64,000 nt of DNA. It comes from Massilia terrae. Lineage in GTDB: Bacteria > Pseudomonadota > Gammaproteobacteria > Burkholderiales > Burkholderiaceae_D. Shown here one piece after another: positions 25,373 through 33,772 of the stretch. The position numbers and the translations under genes were made by a program. The notes below the pieces were generated by a model. It had not been told where the DNA came from. It saw only the letters and a list, made by a program, of their open reading frames with translations, and did not search any database. The number at the start of each line of letters is the position of its first letter. Position 1 is the first letter of the stretch. The stretch covers positions 124,001 through 188,000 of the forward strand of contig NZ_JANUGU010000004.1 of NCBI RefSeq assembly GCF_024753145.1. Reading direction: 5' to 3'.

Positions 25373-26494
25373 TTAGCGTGTTTCAGCCCGCCGCAGGCGC
25401 GCCGGCGGGCGCACCCGCGGGGCGGCGTCGGACTGGCGGCGCACCAGTTCGAAGTCGACCGTAATCTGCTCGGCCTCGGCCGGCTCGCCTTCGCGCAGTG
25501 CGCGCACGCGCCGCACCAGCGACTGCACGGCCTCGCGCACCATGCCGGCGATCGGCTGGCGAACCGTGGTGAGCTCGGGCCAGATGGTGGTCGCGAGCGC
25601 GGTGTCGTCAAAGCCGGTGACGGTCAGGTCGCCCGGCACGTCCAGCCCGAGGCGGTGAGCGACCGCCACCGCGGCCGCCGCCATGTCGTCATTGCTGGCA
25701 AAGATCGCCGTCGGGCGCTCGGCCAGCGCCAGCAGCTGTTCGGCCGCGTCGAGGCCGGAGCGGTAGGTGAACATGCCCTGCACTACCAGCTCCTCGGACG
25801 CATCGGCGCCCTTCTCGGCCACGGCGGCGCGGTAGCCGGCGAGGCGCTTGGCGCTGGCGGTCTGGTTCGGGTGGCCCACCACGAAGCCGATGCGCTGGTG
25901 ACCCAGCGCGATCAGGTGCAGCGTCATCTCGTACGCCGCCTGGTAGTCGTCGATGCTGACCGCGCCGGCGCGCTTGTCGGGCAGGCCGCAGGCCACCAGC
26001 ATGGCCGGTATGCCCGCCTGCGCGACGCAGCCGATGACCGCCTCGTTGTCGCACAGGGGCGGCGGCAGGATGATGCCGTCCAGGCCGTTCTCGATCAGGC
26101 GCCGGGCCTGCTCCTCGGCCTGTTCGCCGGCCTCGCACTTCTCCACGAACAGCTGGACATTGTTCAAGCCCGACTGGCTGAGCAGGCCGACGAGGAATTC
26201 GCTGAGGTAGGCCGCGCTGGGGTTGCTGTACAAGAAACCGACCCGGATCGGCTTGTTGCCGGCCAGGTTGCGCGCTTCCTGGTTGGGCGTGTAGTTCAGG
26301 GCGGCGATGGCGTCGGCGACCTTGCGCCGCGTGCTTTCCGCGACCAGGCCCTTGCCGTTCATCACACGCGAGACCGTCATCGCGGAGACTCCGGCCAGCT
26401 TGGCGACATCGGCCATGGTCGCCTGGCCGCGGCGCTCCGGCTCGTCGTGGTCTTTCGCTTTGCTCATCGCTTGTGTCGTCCCTGAGTTTTCCAT
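25373..26494 (-). CDS. LacI-family transcriptional regulator, probably of the xyl operon
   Basis: A 373-aa repressor. The helix-turn-helix is TMADVAKLAGVSAMTVSRVM (about 26-45), followed by the hinge helix region NYTPNQEARNLAG. Residues 82-350 are the periplasmic-binding-like effector domain (IRVGFLYSNPSAAYLSEFLVGL). It lies upstream of xylX on the same strand, 117 bp apart, and CG-centred palindromes sit before both genes. It therefore probably represses the xyl operon and itself until xylose or a pathway intermediate binds. The first 25 residues before the DNA-binding domain are unusual, and a later ATG at 26467 is a possible start. Confidence 0.85.
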   Translation of the reverse strand: MENSGTTQAMSKAKDHDEPERRGQATMADVAKLAGVSAMTVSRVMNGKGLVAESTRRKVADAIAALNYTPNQEARNLAGNKPIRVGFLYSNPSAAYLSEFLVGLLSQSGLNNVQLFVEKCEAGEQAEEQARRLIENGLDGIILPPPLCDNEAVIGCVAQAGIPAMLVACGLPDKRAGAVSIDDYQAAYEMTLHLIALGHQRIGFVVGHPNQTASAKRLAGYRAAVAEKGADASEELVVQGMFTYRSGLDAAEQLLALAERPTAIFASNDDMAAAAVAVAHRLGLDVPGDLTVTGFDDTALATTIWPELTTVRQPIAGMVREAVQSLVRRVRALREGEPAEAEQITVDFELVRRQSDAAPRVRPPARLRRAETR

Positions 26495-26518
26495 TTTTTC
26501 ACCCGGCTTCCATTGTAG

Positions 26519-26534
26519 GAGTTTGCGCTAACAT
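26519..26534. promoter_or_regulatory. Putative LacI operator before the LacI-family gene
   Basis: GTTTGCGCTAAC (26521-26532) is a near palindrome around CG in the 53-bp gap upstream of the LacI-family start codon. Read on the minus strand it gives ATGTTAGCGCAAAC, which shares TGTTA-CGCAA with the xylX operator. It suggests autoregulation. Confidence 0.45.
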
Positions 26535-26547
26535 TTGTCACGCACAA

Positions 26548-27441
26548 TCAGGGCAGGAGCAGGTCCTTGCCGTGCGCCCGCAAGATGGCGGCCACCCGCG
26601 CCGCGAGCGGCGACAGGTAGCCATTGCGGCGCCAGGTCAAGCCAAGGGGACGGTGCAGGCGCGCTTCGGGCACGTCCACCTCCCTCACCTTGATCCGTCC
26701 GCTCGCGAGGTGGTGCCGCGTCACGAAGCACAGGAGGGGCGAGGCCTCCAGCACCGGCAAGGTCAGGCTCAGCATGTTCGACTCGACCTGCACATCGGGG
26801 CGCGCCAGGCCGTGCCGTTCGAAGGTCTGGTCCAGCCATTGGCGCGAGGCGACCGAGGTCGGCGGCAGCAGCCATTTATGTTCCAGCAGCCCGGCCAAGG
26901 TGCACGGCGCATCGAAAATCGGGTGTCCCTCGCGCGCCATCACGACCACCGTGTCCTCGGCAATCTGCTCGCACTCGAAATCGGCGTCGTTTTCACGCAT
27001 CGGGCCGACCAGCAGGTCCAGTTTGCCGTCGAGCAGGCCATCAAACAGGCTGTCGTTGGCCGCCACGGTCTGCTTGACACTGACGGCCGGCGCTTCCGCC
27101 AGCAATTGTCCATACAGCACAGGCATCAGATGCTGGGCCAGCGCCGGCGCGAAGCCCAGCCGCAGCTCGCCCTTCAGGCCATCCGCGTATTCCTTCATCT
27201 CGCGCGAGGTCTCCTCGACCATCACCCCCATCTGGCGGCTGCGCTTGAGCAGGATGTGGCCGGCGGCGGTCAGGCGCATGCCGCGCCCGTCTTTTTCGAA
27301 CAGCCGCGAGCCGAGGTCCTCCTCGAGCCGGTCAATGCATTTGGTCAGCGCGGGCTGGGTGCGGTGCAGGCGCTCCGCGGCCCGGCCAAGGCTGCCTTCG
27401 GTGGCGATCACTTCGAAATACTTCAGGTCACGGAAGTCCAC
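26548..27441 (-). CDS. LysR-family transcriptional regulator
   Basis: A 297-aa LysR regulator. The winged helix-turn-helix covers 1-60 (DLKYFEVIATEGSLGRAAERL, TQPALTKCIDRLEEDLG, RLFEKDGRGM). An effector-binding region covers about 90-295 (GELRLGFAPALAQHLMPVL). It is divergent from the RraA-like gene across a 101-bp gap, the normal arrangement for a LysR activator of a catabolic operon. The inducer is probably the substrate of that operon, which is not known. It also lies just upstream of the LacI-family gene on the same strand. Confidence 0.9.
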   Translation of the reverse strand: MDFRDLKYFEVIATEGSLGRAAERLHRTQPALTKCIDRLEEDLGSRLFEKDGRGMRLTAAGHILLKRSRQMGVMVEETSREMKEYADGLKGELRLGFAPALAQHLMPVLYGQLLAEAPAVSVKQTVAANDSLFDGLLDGKLDLLVGPMRENDADFECEQIAEDTVVVMAREGHPIFDAPCTLAGLLEHKWLLPPTSVASRQWLDQTFERHGLARPDVQVESNMLSLTLPVLEASPLLCFVTRHHLASGRIKVREVDVPEARLHRPLGLTWRRNGYLSPLAARVAAILRAHGKDLLLP

Positions 27442-27542
27442 AACACATTCCTAAAAGTTTAATAAATCGAAAAATAAGTGAATATACATTATAGATTGCC
27501 CTTCCTATACTCGGCTCACATCACCACACAGCAACCGGAGAC
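27442..27542. promoter_or_regulatory. Divergent LysR / RraA-operon control region
   Basis: An AT-rich 101-bp gap. TATACT at 27506-27511 is a plausible -10 box for the rightward operon, with no good -35, as expected for an activator-dependent promoter. Upstream, ATATACATTATAGAT (about 27482-27496) is a loose palindrome that could be a LysR site. The ribosome site CCGGAGAC precedes the RraA-like ATG. Confidence 0.4.
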
Positions 27543-28241
27543 ATGATGAGTTTTCCCACCCCACCGGACGTGATCCGCCACATCGAGCGCACGAGCGCCG
27601 AACTGGTCGCACGCGCGGCCCAATTCCCCTCTTCCATCCTGGCCGACGTGGCCGGCCGCCGCGGCGCGCTGTCCAGCCGGATCGCGCCGCTGGCGCCGAG
27701 CATGCGCCTGGCCGGCCCGGCCCTGACCGTCGAAGTGCGGCCCGGCGACAACCTGATGATCCACGCCGCGATGGCGATCGCTAAACCCGGCGACGTGCTC
27801 GTCATCGACGGCAAGGGCGACGAATCTTGCGCCCTGATGGGCGAGATCATGGTGTCGCAGTGCATGGCCTCGGGCATCGCCGGCGTCATCGTCTATGGCG
27901 CGGTGCGCGACACCGAAGCGATCCGCGCGCTCGGCTTCCCGGTGTACGCGGTCGGCGCCAACCCGAATGGGCCGACCAAGCTGGTGCCGGGCCGCGTCAA
28001 CTGGCCGATCTCGGTCGGCGGCGTGAGCGTGCAGCCGGGCGACCTGGTGGTAGCCGATGCCGATGGCGTGGTCGTGGTCGAACCGGCCAAGGCGCCGGCG
28101 GTGCTGGAGGCGGCCGCGAAAAAGCTGGCCGATGAAACCGCGCGCCTCGAAGGCATCCGCAACGGCAGCCAGCTGCGTCCCACCTGGCTGGACGGCGCGC
28201 TGCGCAAGGCGGGCGTGCTGGCCGAAGGGGAATCGCTGTGA
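27543..28241 (+). CDS. RraA-like aldolase/decarboxylase family protein
   Basis: A 232-aa protein of the RraA/HMG-aldolase-like fold. Members include 4-hydroxy-4-methyl-2-oxoglutarate/4-carboxy-4-hydroxy-2-oxoadipate aldolases and oxaloacetate decarboxylases; RNase E inhibitor RraA shares the fold. Catalytic-type motifs are present: GKGDESCALMGEIM, the GAVRDTE arginine-aspartate pair (about 121-124), and NWPISVGGVSVQPGDLVVADADGVVVV. The R-D pair and operon context favour an enzyme over the RNase regulator. The next gene overlaps it by 4 bp (GTGA). The substrate is unknown. Confidence 0.8.
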   Translation: MMSFPTPPDVIRHIERTSAELVARAAQFPSSILADVAGRRGALSSRIAPLAPSMRLAGPALTVEVRPGDNLMIHAAMAIAKPGDVLVIDGKGDESCALMGEIMVSQCMASGIAGVIVYGAVRDTEAIRALGFPVYAVGANPNGPTKLVPGRVNWPISVGGVSVQPGDLVVADADGVVVVEPAKAPAVLEAAAKKLADETARLEGIRNGSQLRPTWLDGALRKAGVLAEGESL

Positions 28242-29176
28242 GCGCGCTGCCGCAGCAACAGGCGTCGCGCGAGGTCATCCTCGTGACCGGCGCCGACCTG
28301 GCCGAACAGGCGGTCGCACTGCTGTCCGGCTATGAGCTGGTCTTCGCGGGCAAGGCGCCGGACGAGGAGCAATTGGTCGCGCTGGCGCGCCAGCACCAGC
28401 CGGTCGCGATCATCGTGCGCTACGGCCGCATCACGGCGCGCGTGATCGAGGCCAGCGCGCGCTTACGCGTGATTTCCAAGCACGGCACCGGCATCGACAC
28501 CATCGACAGCGAAGCCGCCAAACAGCGCGGCATCGCAGTCAAAGCCGCCACCGGCGCGAATGCAGCCGCCGTCGCCGAGCACAGCTGGGCCCTGATCCTG
28601 GCGTGCGCCAAGGCGGTGCCGCAACTGGACCGCCGCATGCACGAAGGCCATTGGGACAAGGCGACGCACAAGAGCCTGGAGCTGCGCGGGCGCACGCTGG
28701 GACTGGTCGGCCTGGGCGCGATCGGCGCCCGCACCGCCGCCGTCGGCGTGGCGCTGGGCATGCGCGTCATCGCCCACGATCCCTTCGCGGCATCGGCACC
28801 AAGCGGCATCGAGCTGCTGCCGCTGGCCGAGGTGATCGCCCAGTCCGACGTGCTGTCGCTGCACTGCCCGCTTACCAAGGACAACGCCAATATGCTGGGC
28901 GCCGCCACGCTGGCGACCATGCGCCCGGGCGCGATCGTGGTCAACACCGCGCGCGGCGGATTGATCGACGAGGCGGCCTTGGCCGATGCGCTGCGCAGCG
29001 GCGCCGTGCGCGCGGCGGGGCTGGACAGTTTCCAGTCCGAGCCCGTCCAGCCCGGCCACCCGTTCACCGGCATCGACAACGTGATCCTGTCGCCGCACAT
29101 CGGCGGCGTGACCAGCGACGCCTACGTCGGCATGGGCGTGGCGGCGGCCCGCAACGTACTCGCCGTGCTGGGCTAG
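28238..29176 (+). CDS. D-isomer-specific 2-hydroxyacid dehydrogenase
   Basis: A 312-aa NAD(P)-dependent dehydrogenase of the phosphoglycerate dehydrogenase-like family. The nucleotide loop is GLVGLGAIGARTAAVG (about 149-164). The catalytic Arg is in VNTARGGLIDE, the Glu in SFQSEPVQ, and the His in LSPHIGGVTSDA. It should reduce a 2-oxoacid or oxidise a 2-hydroxyacid. Start is GTG, fused to the upstream stop as GTGA, so it is translationally coupled to the RraA-like gene. The pairing of an RraA-type aldolase with a hydroxyacid dehydrogenase suggests cleavage of a hydroxy-oxoacid and reduction of the product. Confidence 0.88.
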   Translation: MSALPQQQASREVILVTGADLAEQAVALLSGYELVFAGKAPDEEQLVALARQHQPVAIIVRYGRITARVIEASARLRVISKHGTGIDTIDSEAAKQRGIAVKAATGANAAAVAEHSWALILACAKAVPQLDRRMHEGHWDKATHKSLELRGRTLGLVGLGAIGARTAAVGVALGMRVIAHDPFAASAPSGIELLPLAEVIAQSDVLSLHCPLTKDNANMLGAATLATMRPGAIVVNTARGGLIDEAALADALRSGAVRAAGLDSFQSEPVQPGHPFTGIDNVILSPHIGGVTSDAYVGMGVAAARNVLAVLG

Positions 29177-29247
29177 CCAGCCTGACAACAACCCAAGAAA
29201 ACGCGCACCAAAGACGCGTGACCACGCTACACTTTACGGAGACAACA

Positions 29248-30570
29248 ATGAGCGATATCGAAAAATCCGCACGGCTCGAAGCCGAGACCATGCGCAAGGT
29301 GACCTGGCGCCTGCTGCCCTTCCTGATGGTGTGCTACCTGCTGGCCTTCATCGACCGTGGCAACATCGGCATGGCGTCCTTGCAGATGAATGGCGACCTC
29401 GGCCTGTCCAAGGCCGCGTTCGGCTTCGCCGGCAGCCTGTTCTTCTTCTCGTATTTCCTTTTCGAAGTGCCGAGCAACCTGGCGCTGCAGAAGTTCGGCG
29501 CGCGCAAGTGGATTGCCCGCATCATGATCACCTGGGGCCTGGTGTCGGCCTGCACCGCCTTCGTGCAGGGCCAGAACTCGCTGTTCGCGCTGCGCTTCCT
29601 GCTCGGCGCAGCCGAGGCCGGCTTCTTCCCGGGCGTGGTGCTGTACCTGACCTACTGGTTCCCGGCCGCCTACCGCGCCCGCATCGTGGCGATCTTCATG
29701 GTGGCGATTCCGATGGCCAGCTTCATCGGCTCGCCGCTGTCGGCCCTGTTGCTGCAGGCGGACGGCGTCGGCGGCCTGCGCGGCTGGCACTGGCTATTCA
29801 TCCTCGAAGGGCTGCCGACCGTGCTGCTCGGCTTCGTCTGCCTGTTCTTCCTGACCGACAAGCCGGAACAGGCCGGGTGGCTGGGCAAGGAACAGCGCGA
29901 GTGGCTGTGCGCCCGCCTCGCGGCCGAGCGCCAGGACAAGAAGACGGTCACCCGCCCGTCGATCTGGAAACTGTTCCGCAGCAAGGAAGTGCTGGGCATG
30001 GCGCTGACCTGCTCGGCCGCCTCGGCCGCCGGCACGGTGCTCGGCGTGTGGCAGCCGCAGCTGATCAAGTCCTTTGGCCTGACGGTGATGCAGACCGGCC
30101 TGCTGAACTCGGTCCCCTACATCATCGCCGCCGTCCTGATGGTGCTGTGGGGCCGCCACTCCGACAAGACCGGCGAGCGCCGCTGGCACACGGTGGTGCC
30201 GCTGGCGCTGATCGGCATCGGCATGCTGTCGACCCTGGCCACGACTTCGCTGGCCCCGACCATCTTCCTGCTGTCGTGCATCCTGGTCGGCGCCTACTCG
30301 TTCAAGGGTCCGTTCTGGGCGCTGAGCTCGAGCTGGCTGGCGCCATCGGCGGCCGCGGCCGGGCTGGCCTCGATCAATGCCGTCTCCAACCTGATCGGCG
30401 GCGGCCTGATGGTCAACGTCTACGGCTGGATCAAGCAGGCGACCGGCAGCTACGCGCTGGCGCTGTTGCCGATCGCCCTGCTGTCGCTGGCCAGCATCAT
30501 GACCTTGCTCTCGCTGAGCAGTGAGCAGCAGCGCGCCGCCCGCAACGCGGCGTCCGGGGCGGCCGTCTAG
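29248..30570 (+). CDS. MFS transporter, anion:cation symporter (ACS) type
   Basis: A 440-aa membrane protein with about 12 transmembrane segments. The start MRKVTWRLLPFLMVCYLLAF, DRGNIGMASLQMN, FEVPSNLALQKFGARKWIAR and FFPGVVLYLTYWFP are signatures of the ACS family, whose members carry organic anions such as tartrate, galactonate, glucarate or phthalate. ATG 29248 follows ACGGAGAC. It lies 71 bp after the dehydrogenase and before the porin, so the three form an import chain. The carried acid cannot be read from the sequence. Confidence 0.9.
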   Translation: MSDIEKSARLEAETMRKVTWRLLPFLMVCYLLAFIDRGNIGMASLQMNGDLGLSKAAFGFAGSLFFFSYFLFEVPSNLALQKFGARKWIARIMITWGLVSACTAFVQGQNSLFALRFLLGAAEAGFFPGVVLYLTYWFPAAYRARIVAIFMVAIPMASFIGSPLSALLLQADGVGGLRGWHWLFILEGLPTVLLGFVCLFFLTDKPEQAGWLGKEQREWLCARLAAERQDKKTVTRPSIWKLFRSKEVLGMALTCSAASAAGTVLGVWQPQLIKSFGLTVMQTGLLNSVPYIIAAVLMVLWGRHSDKTGERRWHTVVPLALIGIGMLSTLATTSLAPTIFLLSCILVGAYSFKGPFWALSSSWLAPSAAAAGLASINAVSNLIGGGLMVNVYGWIKQATGSYALALLPIALLSLASIMTLLSLSSEQQRAARNAASGAAV

Positions 30571-30691
30571 CGCCGCTTCCGCCAGCGGCCTGCTGGCCAC
30601 TGTCCACCAAGTACTTCACCTACCGGTAATTCGCGGAGGGCGCGGCGCGTCCCTGCCCTCCCACAACACATCACAACAACGGAGACACACG

Positions 30692-31744
30692 ATGAAAAAA
30701 ACCGTCCTGACCTTGATGCTGGCGGCCGCGCTGCCCGCCACCGCCCTGGCCCAGTCCAGCGTGACCGTGTACGGCTCGATCGACGCCGGCCTGCGCGAGC
30801 AGACCAAGGTCGACGCCGCCGGGAACAGCCAGCTGACCATGGGCACCGGCAATTACTATTCGAACCGGCTAGGCTTTCGCGGCATCGAAAAACTCGACAA
30901 CGGCCTGAACGTGCACTTCCAGCTCGAAAGCGGCTTCAACAGCAAGACGGGCGCGCTCGACAACACCAACAACGTGCTCTTCAACCGAACCGCCGAAGTC
31001 GGCATCGGCGGGGCCTGGGGCTCGATCGACATGGGCCACCAGTACACGATCGGTTTCCGCACCGAGAAGTTCCTCGATCCCTTCGACCATCACTACACCG
31101 GCATCGTGCCGCTGTCCTCGGGCGCGGGCACGTCGCTGCCGGCGGATGCCAAGACCGCGGGCCTGTCCGCATCGTCGAATTCGGGCACCCGCTTCAACAA
31201 TGACGTGCAATACACCGGCACCTTCGGCGGCCTGACCGTACGCGGCGAATATGCGCTGGGCGAAGTCGCGGGCGACGCCAACAAAGGCACGGCACGCGGC
31301 GTGGCGTTCAGCTATACCGGCAGCACGCTGCTGGCGGCCGCCTCCTACATCCACAAGGAGACCGTGGCTGGCCTGGGCAACACGGCCTGGGTGGGCGGCG
31401 GCGGGTTCAAGCTGCACGGCGTCACGGTCAAGGCCGGAATGTCGCGTGAACGCCAGGATACGGCGACCTCGGGCATCTACCAGAACGAAACGCGCTTCGG
31501 TGGCGCCAGCTACCAGCTCAGCAAGCCGGTGGAACTGACCGCGGCGGTCTATCATTCCGACTACAGCAGCCTTGCAGCCAAGGGCGAGCGCACGCTGGAC
31601 ATCGTCGGCGCCATCTACGCGTTTTCGAAACGCAGCAACCTGTACGCGGAGTTCGACGTCAACCACTACGAAGGCGCGCTGGTGCCGTCGTCGAAACAGT
31701 CCACGCAGCGCGGAATTTCGGTAGGATTGAACCACCTGTTCTAA
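30692..31744 (+). CDS. Outer-membrane porin, Burkholderiales type
   Basis: A 350-aa trimeric porin. The signal peptide ends ALPATALA-Q, followed by SSVTVYGSIDAGL, the standard first strand of betaproteobacterial porins. Other typical segments are SNRLGFRGIEKLDNGLNVHFQLE, then GAWGSIDMGHQYT. It ends GISVGLNHLF with the terminal Phe needed for outer-membrane insertion. It probably admits the anionic substrate of this operon. The spacing of 121 bp from the MFS gene leaves room for its own promoter. Confidence 0.92.
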   Translation: MKKTVLTLMLAAALPATALAQSSVTVYGSIDAGLREQTKVDAAGNSQLTMGTGNYYSNRLGFRGIEKLDNGLNVHFQLESGFNSKTGALDNTNNVLFNRTAEVGIGGAWGSIDMGHQYTIGFRTEKFLDPFDHHYTGIVPLSSGAGTSLPADAKTAGLSASSNSGTRFNNDVQYTGTFGGLTVRGEYALGEVAGDANKGTARGVAFSYTGSTLLAAASYIHKETVAGLGNTAWVGGGGFKLHGVTVKAGMSRERQDTATSGIYQNETRFGGASYQLSKPVELTAAVYHSDYSSLAAKGERTLDIVGAIYAFSKRSNLYAEFDVNHYEGALVPSSKQSTQRGISVGLNHLF

Positions 31745-31756
31745 TTGTCCAGCAAG

Positions 31757-31778
31757 GGGCGCCTCTTCGTGGGCGCCC
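31757..31778 (+). terminator. GC-rich hairpin between porin and VOC genes
   Basis: GGGCGCC pairs with GGCGCCC over an 8-base loop, 12 bp after the porin stop, followed by GCTTTA. It lacks a full T-run, so it may only attenuate transcription into the next gene or protect the porin mRNA end. Confidence 0.45.
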
Positions 31779-31798
31779 GCTTTACAGAAAGGGGTCCC

Positions 31799-32224
31799 AT
31801 GGCAGCCGTCATTCCTCCGTTCCACCTCGCCTTTCCCGTCCACGACCTGGAGCAGGCGCGTCATTTCTACGGAACGATCATGGGCTGCCCCGAGGGCCGC
31901 AGTTCGCCCGGCTGGATCGACTTTAATTTCTTTGGGCACCAGATCGTCGCCCACCTGTCGCCGGAGGAATGCGGCGCGCGCTGCACCAGCGAGGTCGACG
32001 GGCACCAGGTGCCGGTGCGGCACTTCGGCCTGGTCCTGCCGATGCCGGAATGGGAAAAGCTGGCCGACCGCCTGCGCGGGCTGGAGCTGGAATTCCTGAT
32101 GGAGCCGCAGATCCGTTTCAAGGGCAAGATCGGCGAGCAGGCGACCATGTTTTTCCTCGACCCGTCCGGCAACGCCATCGAGATCAAGGCCTTCGACGAT
32201 CCAACTCAGCTGTTCGCCAAATGA
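31799..32224 (+). CDS. VOC-family (glyoxalase/extradiol dioxygenase-like) protein
   Basis: A 141-aa vicinal-oxygen-chelate protein. It has the metal-binding His in [19 protein letters not shown] (residue 8), [18 protein letters not shown] as the second module, and the closing [15 protein letters not shown] with the Glu ligand. Members bind a divalent metal and act as lyases, isomerases or dioxygenases; the reaction is not predictable. ATG 31799 follows AAAGGGG. Its place at the end of the RraA operon suggests a role in the same pathway. Confidence 0.82.
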   Translation: MAAVIPPFHLAFPVHDLEQARHFYGTIMGCPEGRSSPGWIDFNFFGHQIVAHLSPEECGARCTSEVDGHQVPVRHFGLVLPMPEWEKLADRLRGLELEFLMEPQIRFKGKIGEQATMFFLDPSGNAIEIKAFDDPTQLFAK

Positions 32225-32354
32225 TGGCGTAGCAGGAAAGCGCAATCTTCCCTTACACGCGTTGCGGTGGAAATGTTCCTCTTTTTGTCGAAAACGATTT
32301 ATATTTAACTTCGGCAAGATAAGCCGTTCGACAACAACGAGACAAGGACACTCC

Positions 32355-33656
32355 ATGAAGATTGCATCGCTCCTGCCCGCGCCGGCCCTGGCCTTCGGCG
32401 CGCTAGCCTTCCTGATACCTGCCGCCTACGCGCAAACCGCAACGCCGGCTGCGTCCGCTCCCAGCGCAGATCCGGTCGCCGCGCTGGTCAGCCAGCTGGA
32501 CCTGGAAAAGTACAAAGCGACCATCAAGGGGCTGACGCACTTCGGGGATCGCCGCCAGGGCACCGAGCGCAACCGCAAGGCGCTGGACTGGATCGAGGCG
32601 CAGCTGAAGGCTTATGGCTGCACGAATGTCGAGCGGCTGCAATACCAGTACACGCAAGCGGCGCCGAAGCCGGCTGGCGCGGCGATGCCGGCGCAGGCGA
32701 GGACGGCGCCTCCGGGCGGCCGCGGCGGACCCGCTGGCCAGGGCGGCAGCATCCTGTTCGGCAACCGCATCGCGACCGGCGTGAACACCGATCCGATGCT
32801 GCAGCCGGACGAGAAGATCCGCGCCCTCGACGCCGAGCAGACGCCGGTCGGCGCCTCGCTGCGTGAGAACGTGTACTGCACCAAGGTCGGCACGACCCAT
32901 CCGGAAGAAATGTACATCGTCAGCGCGCACATGGACGGCATCGGTTTTGGCGAGGCGGCCAATGACGATGGCTCCGGCACCGCGCTGGTGATGGAGCTGG
33001 CGCGCATCCTCAACGCGCCCGGCGTGACGACCGAACGCTCGATCCGCTTCGCGCTGTGGAACAACGAAGAGACCGGCCTGAACGGCGCCCGCGCCTACGT
33101 CGAGCAGCGCAAGGACTTGCAGGGCATCGAATCGCCCAAGGGTTCGGGCAACTATCCGGAGCCCAAGTGGCTGGGCATGATCCAGCACGACATGCTGCTG
33201 TGGGACCACGGCATGCCGGTGCCCAAGCTCGATGCCAGCGGCAAGCAGGTGCTCGACGCCAAGGGTCATCCCGTGTTCGTGATCTCGAAAGAACAGCGCC
33301 TGGAAGCGGACGTGAATATCGAATTCCAGTCGAACTCCAAGCAGGCCGATGCGTCCGCCAAGCTGGCCTGGGTGCTGCATGCGGCGAACAACCAATACGC
33401 GAGCAACTATCCCGCCTTCGTCGGCCCGCACATGACGAATACGGACTCGACGCCCTTCATGGACCTGGTGCCGTCGATTTCCGTGCGCGAGAACGAACGC
33501 GGGATGCAGATCGGCGCCGGTTGGGATCCGAACTGGCACCAGCCGACGGACGTGTTCAGCACTTACTCGGACAAGGACTTCATGCTGGGCTTGAATGCGG
33601 CGCAGACGACACTGGCTGCTGTCGCACAGTTGAGCGGCGCCAATATCAAAAAATAG
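32355..33656 (+). CDS. Secreted M28-family metallopeptidase
   Basis: A 433-aa exported peptidase with a signal peptide ending near residue 27 (PAAYA-QT). The zinc ligands of M28 aminopeptidases are visible: His in SAHMDG (about 192), Asp in NDDGSG (about 204), Glu-Glu in NNEETG (about 238), Asp in NTDSTPFMD, and a late His in NWHQPTDVF. A Pro/Gly/Ala-rich insert sits at about 105-135 (PPGGRGGPAGQGG). It probably trims N-terminal residues from peptides in the periplasm or outside. A second M28 enzyme lies at 62354-63730. The gap before it (130 bp) is AT-rich and likely holds its promoter. Confidence 0.9.
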   Translation: MKIASLLPAPALAFGALAFLIPAAYAQTATPAASAPSADPVAALVSQLDLEKYKATIKGLTHFGDRRQGTERNRKALDWIEAQLKAYGCTNVERLQYQYTQAAPKPAGAAMPAQARTAPPGGRGGPAGQGGSILFGNRIATGVNTDPMLQPDEKIRALDAEQTPVGASLRENVYCTKVGTTHPEEMYIVSAHMDGIGFGEAANDDGSGTALVMELARILNAPGVTTERSIRFALWNNEETGLNGARAYVEQRKDLQGIESPKGSGNYPEPKWLGMIQHDMLLWDHGMPVPKLDASGKQVLDAKGHPVFVISKEQRLEADVNIEFQSNSKQADASAKLAWVLHAANNQYASNYPAFVGPHMTNTDSTPFMDLVPSISVRENERGMQIGAGWDPNWHQPTDVFSTYSDKDFMLGLNAAQTTLAAVAQLSGANIKK

Positions 33657-33681
33657 GTCTCATACAAACATAAAGGGCATA

Positions 33682-33732
33682 CGGGGCTACTCAAGTTTGC
33701 GGATCGCCGTTCCGCAGACTTGAGTAGCCCCG
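33682..33732. repeat. Large near-perfect inverted repeat
   Basis: Arms 33682-33703 and 33711-33732 are 22 bp each, complementary except one T/G pair, with a 7-base loop (TCGCCGT). The outer part reads CGGGGCTACTCAAGT. It lies 25 bp after the M28 stop. No T-run follows, so it is not a classical terminator; it may stop transcription weakly or be a small mobile or regulatory element. Confidence 0.85.
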
Positions 33733-33772
33733 GCTTCTACTGACGACATCAACAGCCCGGGATGTGACGACG

